From positions 62,001-126,000 of the forward strand of contig NZ_LQPG01000008.1 of the NCBI RefSeq assembly GCF_002102265.1: a stretch of 64,000 nucleotides of DNA, written 5' to 3'. Positions 52,436-60,495 of this stretch are shown one piece after another; position 1 is the stretch's first letter, and every line of letters begins with the position of its first letter. The notes under the pieces are model-generated. The model saw only the letters and a program-made list of their open reading frames with translations. It did no database searches and was not told the origin of the DNA. The stretch comes from Mycolicibacter longobardus (GTDB taxonomy: Bacteria > Actinomycetota > Actinomycetes > Mycobacteriales > Mycobacteriaceae). The position numbers and the translations under genes were made by a program.

Positions 52436-53473
52436 TCAGGCGATCTCGTCGGTGACGGCCGTCGAGCCGGCGTCGGCAGGTGCGTCTGTCATGGCGTAGT
52501 CGATGAAGTCGGCGATCTCGTCGACCGCACGACGGGCATCCGGGTTGACATCGAAGGTCAACTGGAACATGTGCAACGCCCGGTCCCAGACCTGGACCCA
52601 GTTCTCCACCCCGGCAGCACTGAGTTTGTCGGCCAGCACGAAGGTGTCGTTGCGCAGCATCTCGTTGTTGCCGACCTGCAGCAGGAACGGGCCCAGCCCA
52701 CGCAGCTCTGCTTCCGGGGGCATCACCGGCAGCTCGCGGGTGCCGTTCACGGTGGCGAACACCCGATAGATGAACATGAACGCCATGAACGGGAAGAACG
52801 GATCGCGGTGGGTGCGCGCGGCCTGTCGTTTGATCTCCATGTCCGACGATGTCAGCGGCGACATCAACACGTGACCGGCGGGCGGCGGCAGCCCGGCGTC
52901 ACGGGCCGCCAGCGCGGTGTTCACCGCCATCAGTCCGCCGGCCGAATCGCCGGCCACCACAATGCGATCCGTGGTGAACCCGGCGTCCAGCACGTACTGG
53001 TAGGCGCACAGGCCGTCGGAGACGGCCTCTTCGATGCCGGCCAGCGGTGCCAAGCGGTAGCCCACGTTGAACACCTTCGCCCCGGTGGCTGCTGACAGCT
53101 TGCTGGCGAAGCGGCGGTGTGAATTGAGGCCCAGCGTCACCAGTGCCGAGCCGTGGAAGTAGACGATCACCCGGTCTGAATCGCGGGCGGCGGGGGCCAC
53201 CACCCACTCCGCCGGACAGTCGGTCAGCCGCCGCGGTGTCACCTCGGTGCCCGGCAGCGCCCGGAGGTAGCGCATCGGTAGGTCGATGAGGTCGAGACGT
53301 GCCCGCTGCAATCCCGCGGGCCAGATCCGGTTGACGACCATGCCGATGATCGTCAGCACGGCGATCGAGGTACGCAGGAAGATCGCCGCCAGCACGGCCA
53401 GCAGCCGAGCCTGCCAGGACGCCGGGCCGAAGTACGTCTGAGCCGGTCGTTCACGCCATTCCGGTGAATTCAC
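52436..53473 (-). CDS. Alpha/beta hydrolase, hormone-sensitive-lipase-like esterase
   Basis: A 345-residue Lip-type esterase. The N-terminus contains a hydrophobic segment (about 23-48, LLAVLAAIFLRTSIAVLTII) that could anchor it in the membrane. The oxyanion motif is HGSA (107-110) rather than the usual HGGG. The nucleophile Ser177 lies in GDSAGG. A catalytic Asp and a C-terminal His (RALHMFQL) are present. GTG 53473 is chosen over an upstream open frame with no homology. The start codon lies inside a palindromic operator. Confidence 0.83.
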   Translation of the reverse strand: MNSPEWRERPAQTYFGPASWQARLLAVLAAIFLRTSIAVLTIIGMVVNRIWPAGLQRARLDLIDLPMRYLRALPGTEVTPRRLTDCPAEWVVAPAARDSDRVIVYFHGSALVTLGLNSHRRFASKLSAATGAKVFNVGYRLAPLAGIEEAVSDGLCAYQYVLDAGFTTDRIVVAGDSAGGLMAVNTALAARDAGLPPPAGHVLMSPLTSSDMEIKRQAARTHRDPFFPFMAFMFIYRVFATVNGTRELPVMPPEAELRGLGPFLLQVGNNEMLRNDTFVLADKLSAAGVENWVQVWDRALHMFQLTFDVNPDARRAVDEIADFIDYAMTDAPADAGSTAVTDEIA

Positions 53474-53497
53474 GATACCCAGGGTATCGGGTATCGG
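53473..53497. promoter_or_regulatory. Palindromic operator over the lipase start
   Basis: CGATACCC-A-GGGTATCG (53473-53489) has perfect 8-base arms and is extended by a further GGGTATCGGG, giving tandem GGTATCGG units. It covers the GTG start of the lipase gene. A repressor bound here would block both transcription and any leaderless initiation. It is also 64 bases upstream of the divergent MoxR ATPase gene. Confidence 0.55.
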
Positions 53498-53552
53498 GTG
53501 GCCGGATAAGCCCGGACGCCGTGACGGACCACCGCACCCGTCGTAGCGTGGA

Positions 53553-54953
53553 GTGGTGACCGCGCTGAACACCCCGCACGATCTGCCCAAGACCCTCGGC
53601 GAGCTGCGTGCCGCCGGCCACCGGGAACGGGGGGTCAAACAGGAGATCGCCGAGAACCTGCTGGCCCGGCTGGCCGACGGTGACGACGCCGCCACCATCT
53701 GGCCCGGAATCTTCGGTTTCGACGACACCGTCCTGCCGCAGCTGGAACGGGCGCTGATCGCCGGTCATGACATCGTGCTGCTCGGCGAACGCGGCCAGGG
53801 CAAGACCCGGCTGCTGCGGGCGCTGACCGGACTGCTCGACGAGTGGACGCCGGTGATCGCCGGCTCCGAGCTCGGCGAGCATCCGTACTCGCCGATCACG
53901 CCCGAATCGATCCGGCGGGTCGCCGAACTCGGTGACGACCTGCCGGTGGCCTGGCGGCACCGCAGTGAGCGTTACACCGAGAAGCTGGCGACTCCCGACA
54001 CCAGCGTCGCGGACCTGGTCGGCGACATCGACCCGATCAAGGTCGCCGAGGGCCGTAGCCTGGGCGATCCCGAGACCATCGCCTACGGCCTTATCCCGCG
54101 GGCGCACCGCGGCGTCGTCGCCGTCAACGAACTGCCCGACCTCGCCGAGCGGATCCAGGTGGCGATGCTCAACGTGATGGAGGAGCGCGACATCCAGGTG
54201 CGCGGCTACACGCTGCGGCTGCCGCTGGACGTGCTGGTGGTCGCCAGTGCCAACCCCGAGGACTACACCAACCGCGGTCGCATCATCACCCCGCTCAAGG
54301 ACCGGTTCGGCGCTGAGATCCGCACCCACTACCCGCTGGAGCTCGACGCGGAGGTCGGCGTGATCGCCCAGGAGGCCCACCTGAGTGCACAGGTTCCCGA
54401 CTACCTGCTGGCGGTGCTGGCCCGTTTCGCCCGCTACCTGCGCGAGTCCCGCTCGGTGGATCAGCGTTCCGGGGTGTCGGCACGCTTCGCCATTGCCGCC
54501 GCGGAGACGGTGGCGGCCTCGGCGCGCCATCGCGGCGCTGTGCTGGGCGAAACCGATCCGGTGGCCCGGGTGGTCGATCTGAGCACGATCATCGACGTGC
54601 TGCGCGGAAAGCTGGAGTTCGAATCCGGCGAGGAGGGTCGCGAGCAGGCGGTACTGGAACATCTGCTGCGCCGGGCCACCGCCGACACCGCATCGCGGGC
54701 ACTGGGCGGGATCGACGTCGGGCCGCTGGTGGCTGCCGTCGAGGACGCGGCGGTGACCACGGGGGAGCGGGTGTCGGCCAAAGCGGTGCTGGCGGCACTG
54801 CCGGATCTGCCGGTGATCGACGCCGTTGCGCAGCGGCTGGGTGCGGAGTCCGAGGGAGAACGCGCCGCGGCCCTCGAATTGGCCCTGGAGGCACTGTATT
54901 TGGCCAAGCGAATCGACAAGACCTCCGATGAGGGCGAAACCGTCTATGGCTAG
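53553..54953 (+). CDS. MoxR/magnesium-chelatase-like AAA ATPase (Rv0958-like)
   Basis: A 466-residue AAA+ ATPase. Walker A GERGQGKT is at about 78-85, the Walker B region is HRGVVAVNELPDLAERIQVA, and sensor 1 is VVASANPEDYTNRGR. Such ATPases work with von Willebrand factor A partners in metal insertion or protein remodelling; the next gene encodes exactly such a partner, overlapping by 8 bases. Two tandem GTG codons (53553, 53556) are equally possible starts. The order matches M. tuberculosis Rv0958-Rv0959. Confidence 0.88.
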   Translation: MVTALNTPHDLPKTLGELRAAGHRERGVKQEIAENLLARLADGDDAATIWPGIFGFDDTVLPQLERALIAGHDIVLLGERGQGKTRLLRALTGLLDEWTPVIAGSELGEHPYSPITPESIRRVAELGDDLPVAWRHRSERYTEKLATPDTSVADLVGDIDPIKVAEGRSLGDPETIAYGLIPRAHRGVVAVNELPDLAERIQVAMLNVMEERDIQVRGYTLRLPLDVLVVASANPEDYTNRGRIITPLKDRFGAEIRTHYPLELDAEVGVIAQEAHLSAQVPDYLLAVLARFARYLRESRSVDQRSGVSARFAIAAAETVAASARHRGAVLGETDPVARVVDLSTIIDVLRGKLEFESGEEGREQAVLEHLLRRATADTASRALGGIDVGPLVAAVEDAAVTTGERVSAKAVLAALPDLPVIDAVAQRLGAESEGERAAALELALEALYLAKRIDKTSDEGETVYG

Positions 54954-56973
54954 ACGTCACGGCTCGCGGTATTCGGCCTACACCGGTGGGCCGGATCCGT
55001 TGGCGCCGCCGGTCGATCTGGCCGAGGCGCTGGAGGAGATCGGGCGCGACGTGATGGAGGGGACGTCGCCGCGAAGGGCGCTGCAGGAACTGCTGCGCCG
55101 TGGCACCAAGAACCTCCCCGGGGCTGACCGGCTGGCTGCCGAGGCCCAGCGAAGGCGTCGGGAACTGTTGCGCCGCAACAATTTGGACGGAACCCTCGCC
55201 GAGGTCAAGAAACTGCTCGACGAGGCGGTGCTGGCCGAACGCAAGGAGCTGGCCCGAGCACTCGACGACGACGCCCGTTTCGGCGAGATGCAGTTGGAGG
55301 CACTGTCGCCGTCGCCGGCCAAGGCGGTACAGGAGCTGGCGGACTACAACTGGCGCAGCAACGAGGCCCGCGAGTCCTACGAGAAGATCAAAGACCTGCT
55401 CGGCCGCGAGATGCTCGATCAGCGCTTCGCCGGCATGAAGCAGGCGCTGGAGGGTGCCACCGACGCGGACCGGCAACGGGTCAGCGACATGCTCGACGAC
55501 CTCAACAACCTGTTGGACAAGCACTCTCGCGGCGACGACACCCCGCAGGACTTCCAGGATTTCATGGACAAACACGGCGAGTTCTTCCCGGAGAACCCGC
55601 GCAACGTCGAAGAGCTGCTGGACTCGCTGGCCAAGCGGGCGGCGGCCGCGCAGCGCTTCCGTAACAGCCTGAGCGCCGAACAGCGCGCCGAGCTGGATGC
55701 GTTGGCGGAGCAGGCATTCGGTTCACCGTCCCTGCAGCAGGCGCTGGGGCGCCTCGACGCGCATCTGCAGGCGGCCCGGCCGGGGGAGGACTGGACCGGC
55801 TCGTCGGAGTTCTCCGGCAACAATCCGCTCGGCATGGGTGAGGGCGCCCAGGCCTTGAGCGACATCGCCGAGCTCGAGCAGTTGGCCGAGCAGCTGTCGC
55901 AGGCCTATCCCGGCGCGAGCATGGACGACGTCGACCTCGAGGCGCTGGCCCGTCAACTCGGCGACCAGGCCGCCGTCGACGCACGGACCCTGGCCGAGCT
56001 GGAGCGCGCGCTGCTCAACCAGGGGTTCCTGGACCGCAGCTCCGACGGGCAGTGGCGGCTGTCGCCCAAGGCGATGCGCCGCCTCGGCGAAACCGCGCTG
56101 CGCGATGTGGCGCGCCAACTTTCGGGGCGCCGCGGTGAACGTGACCACCGCCGGGCCGGGGCGGCCGGGGAACTGACCGGCGCGACGCGGCCCTGGCAGT
56201 TCGGCGACACCGAACCGTGGAACGTCACCCGCACCCTGACCAACGCGGTGCTGCGGCAGGTCGCCGGCGGTTCAGCGAGGCTCGACGGAGGAGAGGCGAA
56301 GCTGGGACCGCCGCATGGGCACAGTGCCGTTTCCGGCCCCCACCTGTCGATCAGCGTCGACGACGTCGAGGTCTCCGAGACCGAGACGCGCACCCAGTCG
56401 TGTGTCGCGCTGCTGGTGGACACGTCGTTCTCGATGGTGATGGACAACCGCTGGCTGCCGATGAAGCGCACCGCGCTGGCGTTGAACCATCTGGTCAGCA
56501 CCCGGTTTCGTTCGGATGCGTTGCAGATCATCGCATTCGGGCGTCATGCCCGCACCATGACAGCCGCCGAACTGACCGGCTTGGAGGGCGTCTTCGAGCA
56601 GGGCACCAACCTGCACCACGCGCTGGCGCTGGCCGGACGCCACCTGCGTCGGCATCCCAACGCCCAGCCGGTGGTGCTGGTGGTCACCGACGGCGAGCCG
56701 ACGGCCCACCTCGAGGACATCACCGGTGGTGGCGCATCGGTGTTCTTTGATTACCCGCCCCATCCGCGAACCATCGCCCACACCGTCAAGGGCTTCGACG
56801 ATGTGGCCCGGCAGGGCGCGCAGGTGACGATCTTCCGGCTTGGGGACGATCCGGGGCTTGCCCGGTTCATCGACCAGGTGGCGCGGCGGGTGCAGGGCCG
56901 GGTGGTGGTGCCCGAACTCGACGGCCTGGGCGCGGCAGTGGTCGGCGATTACCTACGATCGCGGCGCCGCTGA
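54946..56973 (+). CDS. vWA-domain protein (Rv0959-like)
   Basis: A 675-residue protein with a long charged helical region (about 1-400, many RALDDDARFGE-like helices) and a C-terminal von Willebrand factor A domain (about 485-640). The MIDAS metal site is DTSFS (Asp492, Ser494, Ser496) with GTNLHHAL and VTDGEPTAH downstream. It overlaps the AAA ATPase gene by 8 bases and should form a MoxR-vWA complex with it, cytosolic and Mg2+-dependent. The molecular target is unknown. Confidence 0.87.
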   Translation: MARRHGSRYSAYTGGPDPLAPPVDLAEALEEIGRDVMEGTSPRRALQELLRRGTKNLPGADRLAAEAQRRRRELLRRNNLDGTLAEVKKLLDEAVLAERKELARALDDDARFGEMQLEALSPSPAKAVQELADYNWRSNEARESYEKIKDLLGREMLDQRFAGMKQALEGATDADRQRVSDMLDDLNNLLDKHSRGDDTPQDFQDFMDKHGEFFPENPRNVEELLDSLAKRAAAAQRFRNSLSAEQRAELDALAEQAFGSPSLQQALGRLDAHLQAARPGEDWTGSSEFSGNNPLGMGEGAQALSDIAELEQLAEQLSQAYPGASMDDVDLEALARQLGDQAAVDARTLAELERALLNQGFLDRSSDGQWRLSPKAMRRLGETALRDVARQLSGRRGERDHRRAGAAGELTGATRPWQFGDTEPWNVTRTLTNAVLRQVAGGSARLDGGEAKLGPPHGHSAVSGPHLSISVDDVEVSETETRTQSCVALLVDTSFSMVMDNRWLPMKRTALALNHLVSTRFRSDALQIIAFGRHARTMTAAELTGLEGVFEQGTNLHHALALAGRHLRRHPNAQPVVLVVTDGEPTAHLEDITGGGASVFFDYPPHPRTIAHTVKGFDDVARQGAQVTIFRLGDDPGLARFIDQVARRVQGRVVVPELDGLGAAVVGDYLRSRRR

Positions 56974-57000
56974 GCCATTGCGCGGCGGAGGCGACGGGCC

Positions 57001-58362
57001 CTACCGGGCCAGCAGCCGGCGTTTCTGTTCGGCGAACTCTTCGCCGGTCAGGTATCCGGCGTCGTGCAGTTCGCCGAGTTCTCGGATTCTCGCGGCCAGT
57101 TCGGCCATCGAGGTCAGCGGAGAATGCCCCGGCGTCGCCGGTGATTGCTCGGTCGAGCCCGAGGACGGCTTCCCCGACTGGGCGGACCCCGCGGCGGCGG
57201 TTGTCTTGCCGGATTCCCCGCGGTTCTGATTCACCGCGCCGGCCAGGGCACTGCCGCCCATACCAGCCAGGGCCATCTGGCCGAACGCCGTTCCCAGCCC
57301 GGCCGGCGAGGGTGCCGCGGTGCCCAGTGGCGTCGAGAAGCTGGCATGGCGGATCTCCGGGGCTACCTCGGCCCAACTGATAGGGGCGGAGAGCGTCCCG
57401 AGCGGGAATGCCTCGCCCCTGGCTGCCGTTACCACTGCTTCGTGGGGAACTCGGAGGTTGTCGATGGACGGCAGCTCCTCGTGCACCCCCAATCCGTCGA
57501 AGGCGTTCAAGATACGTTGCTGGCCGGCGCGGAGCACGTCCTGGGTGTCGAGAATCTCCTGCGAGTCCTGCTCCGCGAAATGCATCGCTGCGCCCGCCAG
57601 CCAAACCCCGAGAACAGACATGGGAAGGGCAATACCGATAGCGGTCTCGTCGGCGATGACGCTCAACCAATCGAAAAGGCTGGTCGGCAAATCGGCTTGC
57701 GACAGCAAAGGCAAGATCGATGTGGCTTCCGACGATCCAGGCCCCGGCAGCGACGAGGCCGCCCGAGACAACATCGTCTGCGCCAGGTTACCGACGGAGT
57801 CGCCCTGAGCGGCAGCCTGGCTGAGCGGCCCGGCGGGGTTGCTGGTCTGCGGCGGAGGCTGGAACGGCTCCAGTTCGGCGGCGTTTGTCGACAGCGCCGA
57901 GTAACCGTACATCGCGGAGGCGTCCTGGGCCCACATCTCGGCGTAGTGGGCCTCGGTCGCGGCGATTGCGGCGGCATTCTGGCCCAGCACGTTGGTGGCC
58001 AGCAGCGTCATGAGCTGAACACGATTGGTCGCGACCACCGATGGGGGCACCGTCATAGCGAATGCGGCTTCGTAGGCGGCCACCGCCGCCTTGGCCTGCA
58101 GGCCGGCCTTCTCCGCCTGGACCGCGGTGGTGTTCAACCACGTCACGTAAGGTGCCGCCGAGGCAGCCATCGCCGCGGACGAGGGCCCCGCCCACGCTGA
58201 ACTGGTCAGTTCGGCAATGACCGCCTCGTAGCCGGCGGCCGCCGAATGCAGTTCGGCGGCCAGCGTGTCCCAGGCCGTGGCAGCCGCGAGCATCGGACCC
58301 GCCCCTGCGCCGGCGTACATCAGGCCGGAGTTGACTTCCGGTGGCAACGCCGCGAAATTCAT
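57001..58362 (-). CDS. PPE family protein with C-terminal SHOCT domain
   Basis: A 453-residue PPE protein. The N-terminal PPE domain (1-180) has Pro7-Pro8-Glu9 and a WxG turn (SAWAGPSS). The central region is unique and contains hydrophobic stretches. An SVP-like motif is altered to LSAPISW (about residue 343). After a Ser/Gly/Thr linker the last 36 residues (MAELAARIRELGELHDAGYL, TGEEFAEQKRRLLAR) form a SHOCT domain. PPE proteins are ESX substrates that normally pair with a PE protein; no PE gene is adjacent. Confidence 0.9.
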   Translation of the reverse strand: MNFAALPPEVNSGLMYAGAGAGPMLAAATAWDTLAAELHSAAAGYEAVIAELTSSAWAGPSSAAMAASAAPYVTWLNTTAVQAEKAGLQAKAAVAAYEAAFAMTVPPSVVATNRVQLMTLLATNVLGQNAAAIAATEAHYAEMWAQDASAMYGYSALSTNAAELEPFQPPPQTSNPAGPLSQAAAQGDSVGNLAQTMLSRAASSLPGPGSSEATSILPLLSQADLPTSLFDWLSVIADETAIGIALPMSVLGVWLAGAAMHFAEQDSQEILDTQDVLRAGQQRILNAFDGLGVHEELPSIDNLRVPHEAVVTAARGEAFPLGTLSAPISWAEVAPEIRHASFSTPLGTAAPSPAGLGTAFGQMALAGMGGSALAGAVNQNRGESGKTTAAAGSAQSGKPSSGSTEQSPATPGHSPLTSMAELAARIRELGELHDAGYLTGEEFAEQKRRLLAR

Positions 58363-58634
58363 GCGCTTTGCGCGCCGGTACGGCGGTTCATTGCAGTTGC
58401 ATCCCTCCGGTCAAGGGTCGTTGTGTGGTCTGATACGTCGGACAAACCGCCCACCGCTTCACCCGTGCACTCAACCCCCGGGATGGCACACACATCAGCA
58501 ACGTCGACGGTGCTCAGGGCGTGCCACCCATTCTCCGAGCCTGAATTGGTCGGTCACCATGGTATTTGACACCCATTCGTAACTCGCGACAACCCGTATG
58601 GACTTTGCGACCTGTGCAGACCAGGGTGTGGAGT

Positions 58635-59651
58635 ATGAACCGGTGGACAGCGCTCGTCGAGCGGTTCCGGAGACGCGCGAACGCACCCGCTCGGGGGCTG
58701 TTCCGCCGGGTCGTCCTGATCAACGGACTGGCCTTCACCTTCGGCACGCTGGTGCTCGCCATGTCGCCGGCCACTGTTTCTGGCCCCGTCCAATTGACCG
58801 AGATTCCGATTCTGGTGGTCGGGTTGGCGGTTGTGGTGGGAGCCAACGCGCTGCTGTTGCGGTCGAGCCTCGCCCCATTGGACCGGCTCGCTGCGTCCAT
58901 GCGACGGGTCGATCTGCTCCGGCACGCCGACCGCGTGGATGACTCTGGCGATGGTGACTTGCATCACCTCATGGCCTCCTTCAACGCCATGCTGGACAGG
59001 TTGGAGACGGAACGGGCTTCCTCGAGTGCCTTGGTGCTGGCCGCACAGGAGACCGAGCGGCAGCGGATTGCCAGGGAGTTGCACGACGAGATCGGCCAAA
59101 CGCTCACCGTCGCCCTACTTACCCTGAAGCGGGCCGTCGACGCCGCGCCCGAGGGGATACGTGGTGATATTGCGGACGCTCAGGAAACTGTGCGAGCCAG
59201 CCTTGATGAGGTGCGCAGCATTGCCCGCCGGCTGCGCCCGGACGCGCTTGAGGACCTCGGCTTGGAGAGCGCGCTGCAGGCACTGTGCAACCAGTTCACC
59301 CAGGCGACCGGCATCGACGTCGTCAAGGACATTGCCCCTCAGGCAGAACGGCTCACTCCGAACGTGGAGTTGGTCTGCTACCGCATTGTGCAGGAGAGCT
59401 TGACCAATATCGCGCGGCACTCCGGCGCGCAAAAGGCGTGGCTGGACCTGCACGTCGACGGATCAGGAAAACTGACGCTGCGGATCGCCGACAACGGCGA
59501 CGGCGCGGTGAGCGCCGAAGGTGCCGGAATCACCGGAATGCGCGAGCGTGCCCTCTTGGTGCATGGCACGCTGACCGTCACGTCTGCGCCCAACGGAGGA
59601 ACCGAGGTCCGGCTGGTGGTGCCGGCCCGACCGGGTGCGAGACGCCGATAA
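58635..59651 (+). CDS. NarL-type sensor histidine kinase
   Basis: A 338-residue membrane kinase. Two helices (about 22-43 and 56-76) enclose only a very short extracytoplasmic loop, so it probably senses a membrane or cytosolic cue. A HAMP-like region follows (LAPLDRLAASMRRVD). The HisKA_3 domain has the phosphorylated His150 in RIARELHDEIGQTLT. The GHKL ATPase ends with NGDG and GITGMRERALLVHG. The stop overlaps the regulator start (TAATG). The pair lies just upstream of an Mrp antiporter operon. Confidence 0.92.
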   Translation: MNRWTALVERFRRRANAPARGLFRRVVLINGLAFTFGTLVLAMSPATVSGPVQLTEIPILVVGLAVVVGANALLLRSSLAPLDRLAASMRRVDLLRHADRVDDSGDGDLHHLMASFNAMLDRLETERASSSALVLAAQETERQRIARELHDEIGQTLTVALLTLKRAVDAAPEGIRGDIADAQETVRASLDEVRSIARRLRPDALEDLGLESALQALCNQFTQATGIDVVKDIAPQAERLTPNVELVCYRIVQESLTNIARHSGAQKAWLDLHVDGSGKLTLRIADNGDGAVSAEGAGITGMRERALLVHGTLTVTSAPNGGTEVRLVVPARPGARRR

Positions 59652-60316
59652 TGCCCGCAGATTCGACACGGCCGGCGCGCATCCTGCTCGCCGATGACCA
59701 CGCCCTGGTGCGTAGCGGGCTGCGGATGATTCTCGACGCCGAGCCCGATCTGTCGGTTGTCGCGGAGGCTGCCGACGGGTCCGAGGCGGTGGCAGCGCTC
59801 CAGGAAACTCCCGTCGACCTGGCCATCCTGGACATCGCGATGCCGCGGATGACGGGGCTGCAGGCCGCCCGGGAGATCAGCCGCAGCCATCCCCGGGTGC
59901 GGATGCTGATGTTGTCGATGCACGACAACGAGCAGTATTTCTTCGAGGCCCTCAAGGCCGGTGCGTCGGGCTACGTTCTGAAATCCGTGGCCGACCGCGA
60001 CCTGCTCGAGGCGTGCCGGTCGACGATTCGCGGAGAGCCGTTTCTCTACGCCGGAGCGGTGAACGCGTTGATCAGGGACTATCTGCATCGGGCACGGCAG
60101 GGTACGACGTTGCCGGAGACTATCCTTACGCCGCGCGAAGAGGAAGTTCTGAAGCTGATCGCCGAGGGAATGTCGGCGCGGGAGATTGCGAAGATCCTCG
60201 GCATCAGCGCCAAGACGGTCGACAGGCACCGCACTAATACCCTGCAGAAGCTCGGCTTGCGCGACCGGCTGGCCCTCACCAGATACGCCATCCGCACCGG
60301 GTTGATCGAGCCCTAG
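59651..60316 (+). CDS. NarL/FixJ family response regulator
   Basis: A 221-residue regulator. The receiver domain (about 9-125) has acidic Asp15/Asp16, phosphoacceptor Asp61 (AILDIAMP) and the conserved Lys near 112 (GYVLKS). The C-terminal LuxR HTH (about 155-215) reads ILTPREEEVLKLIAEGMSAR and then KTVDRHRTNTLQKLGL. It is coupled to the kinase gene by a one-base overlap. The mrp operon starts 179 bases downstream and is the obvious candidate target (inference). Confidence 0.94.
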   Translation: MPADSTRPARILLADDHALVRSGLRMILDAEPDLSVVAEAADGSEAVAALQETPVDLAILDIAMPRMTGLQAAREISRSHPRVRMLMLSMHDNEQYFFEALKAGASGYVLKSVADRDLLEACRSTIRGEPFLYAGAVNALIRDYLHRARQGTTLPETILTPREEEVLKLIAEGMSAREIAKILGISAKTVDRHRTNTLQKLGLRDRLALTRYAIRTGLIEP

Positions 60317-60495
60317 CTCTGAAATGAGGGCTTGGCCCCCCGATGAATGAGGGCTGCACTCCACGGTGCGGGTCTATCTCGTCACAGGCTATGGTTTCAG
60401 TTGCAGTGGGAAGATGTATGCGGATGTGTACTGCCCATCCGGGTGGTCTTCGGACCCGATCCCATCGACTTGATTGACACGGCCCGTGGAGCGTG

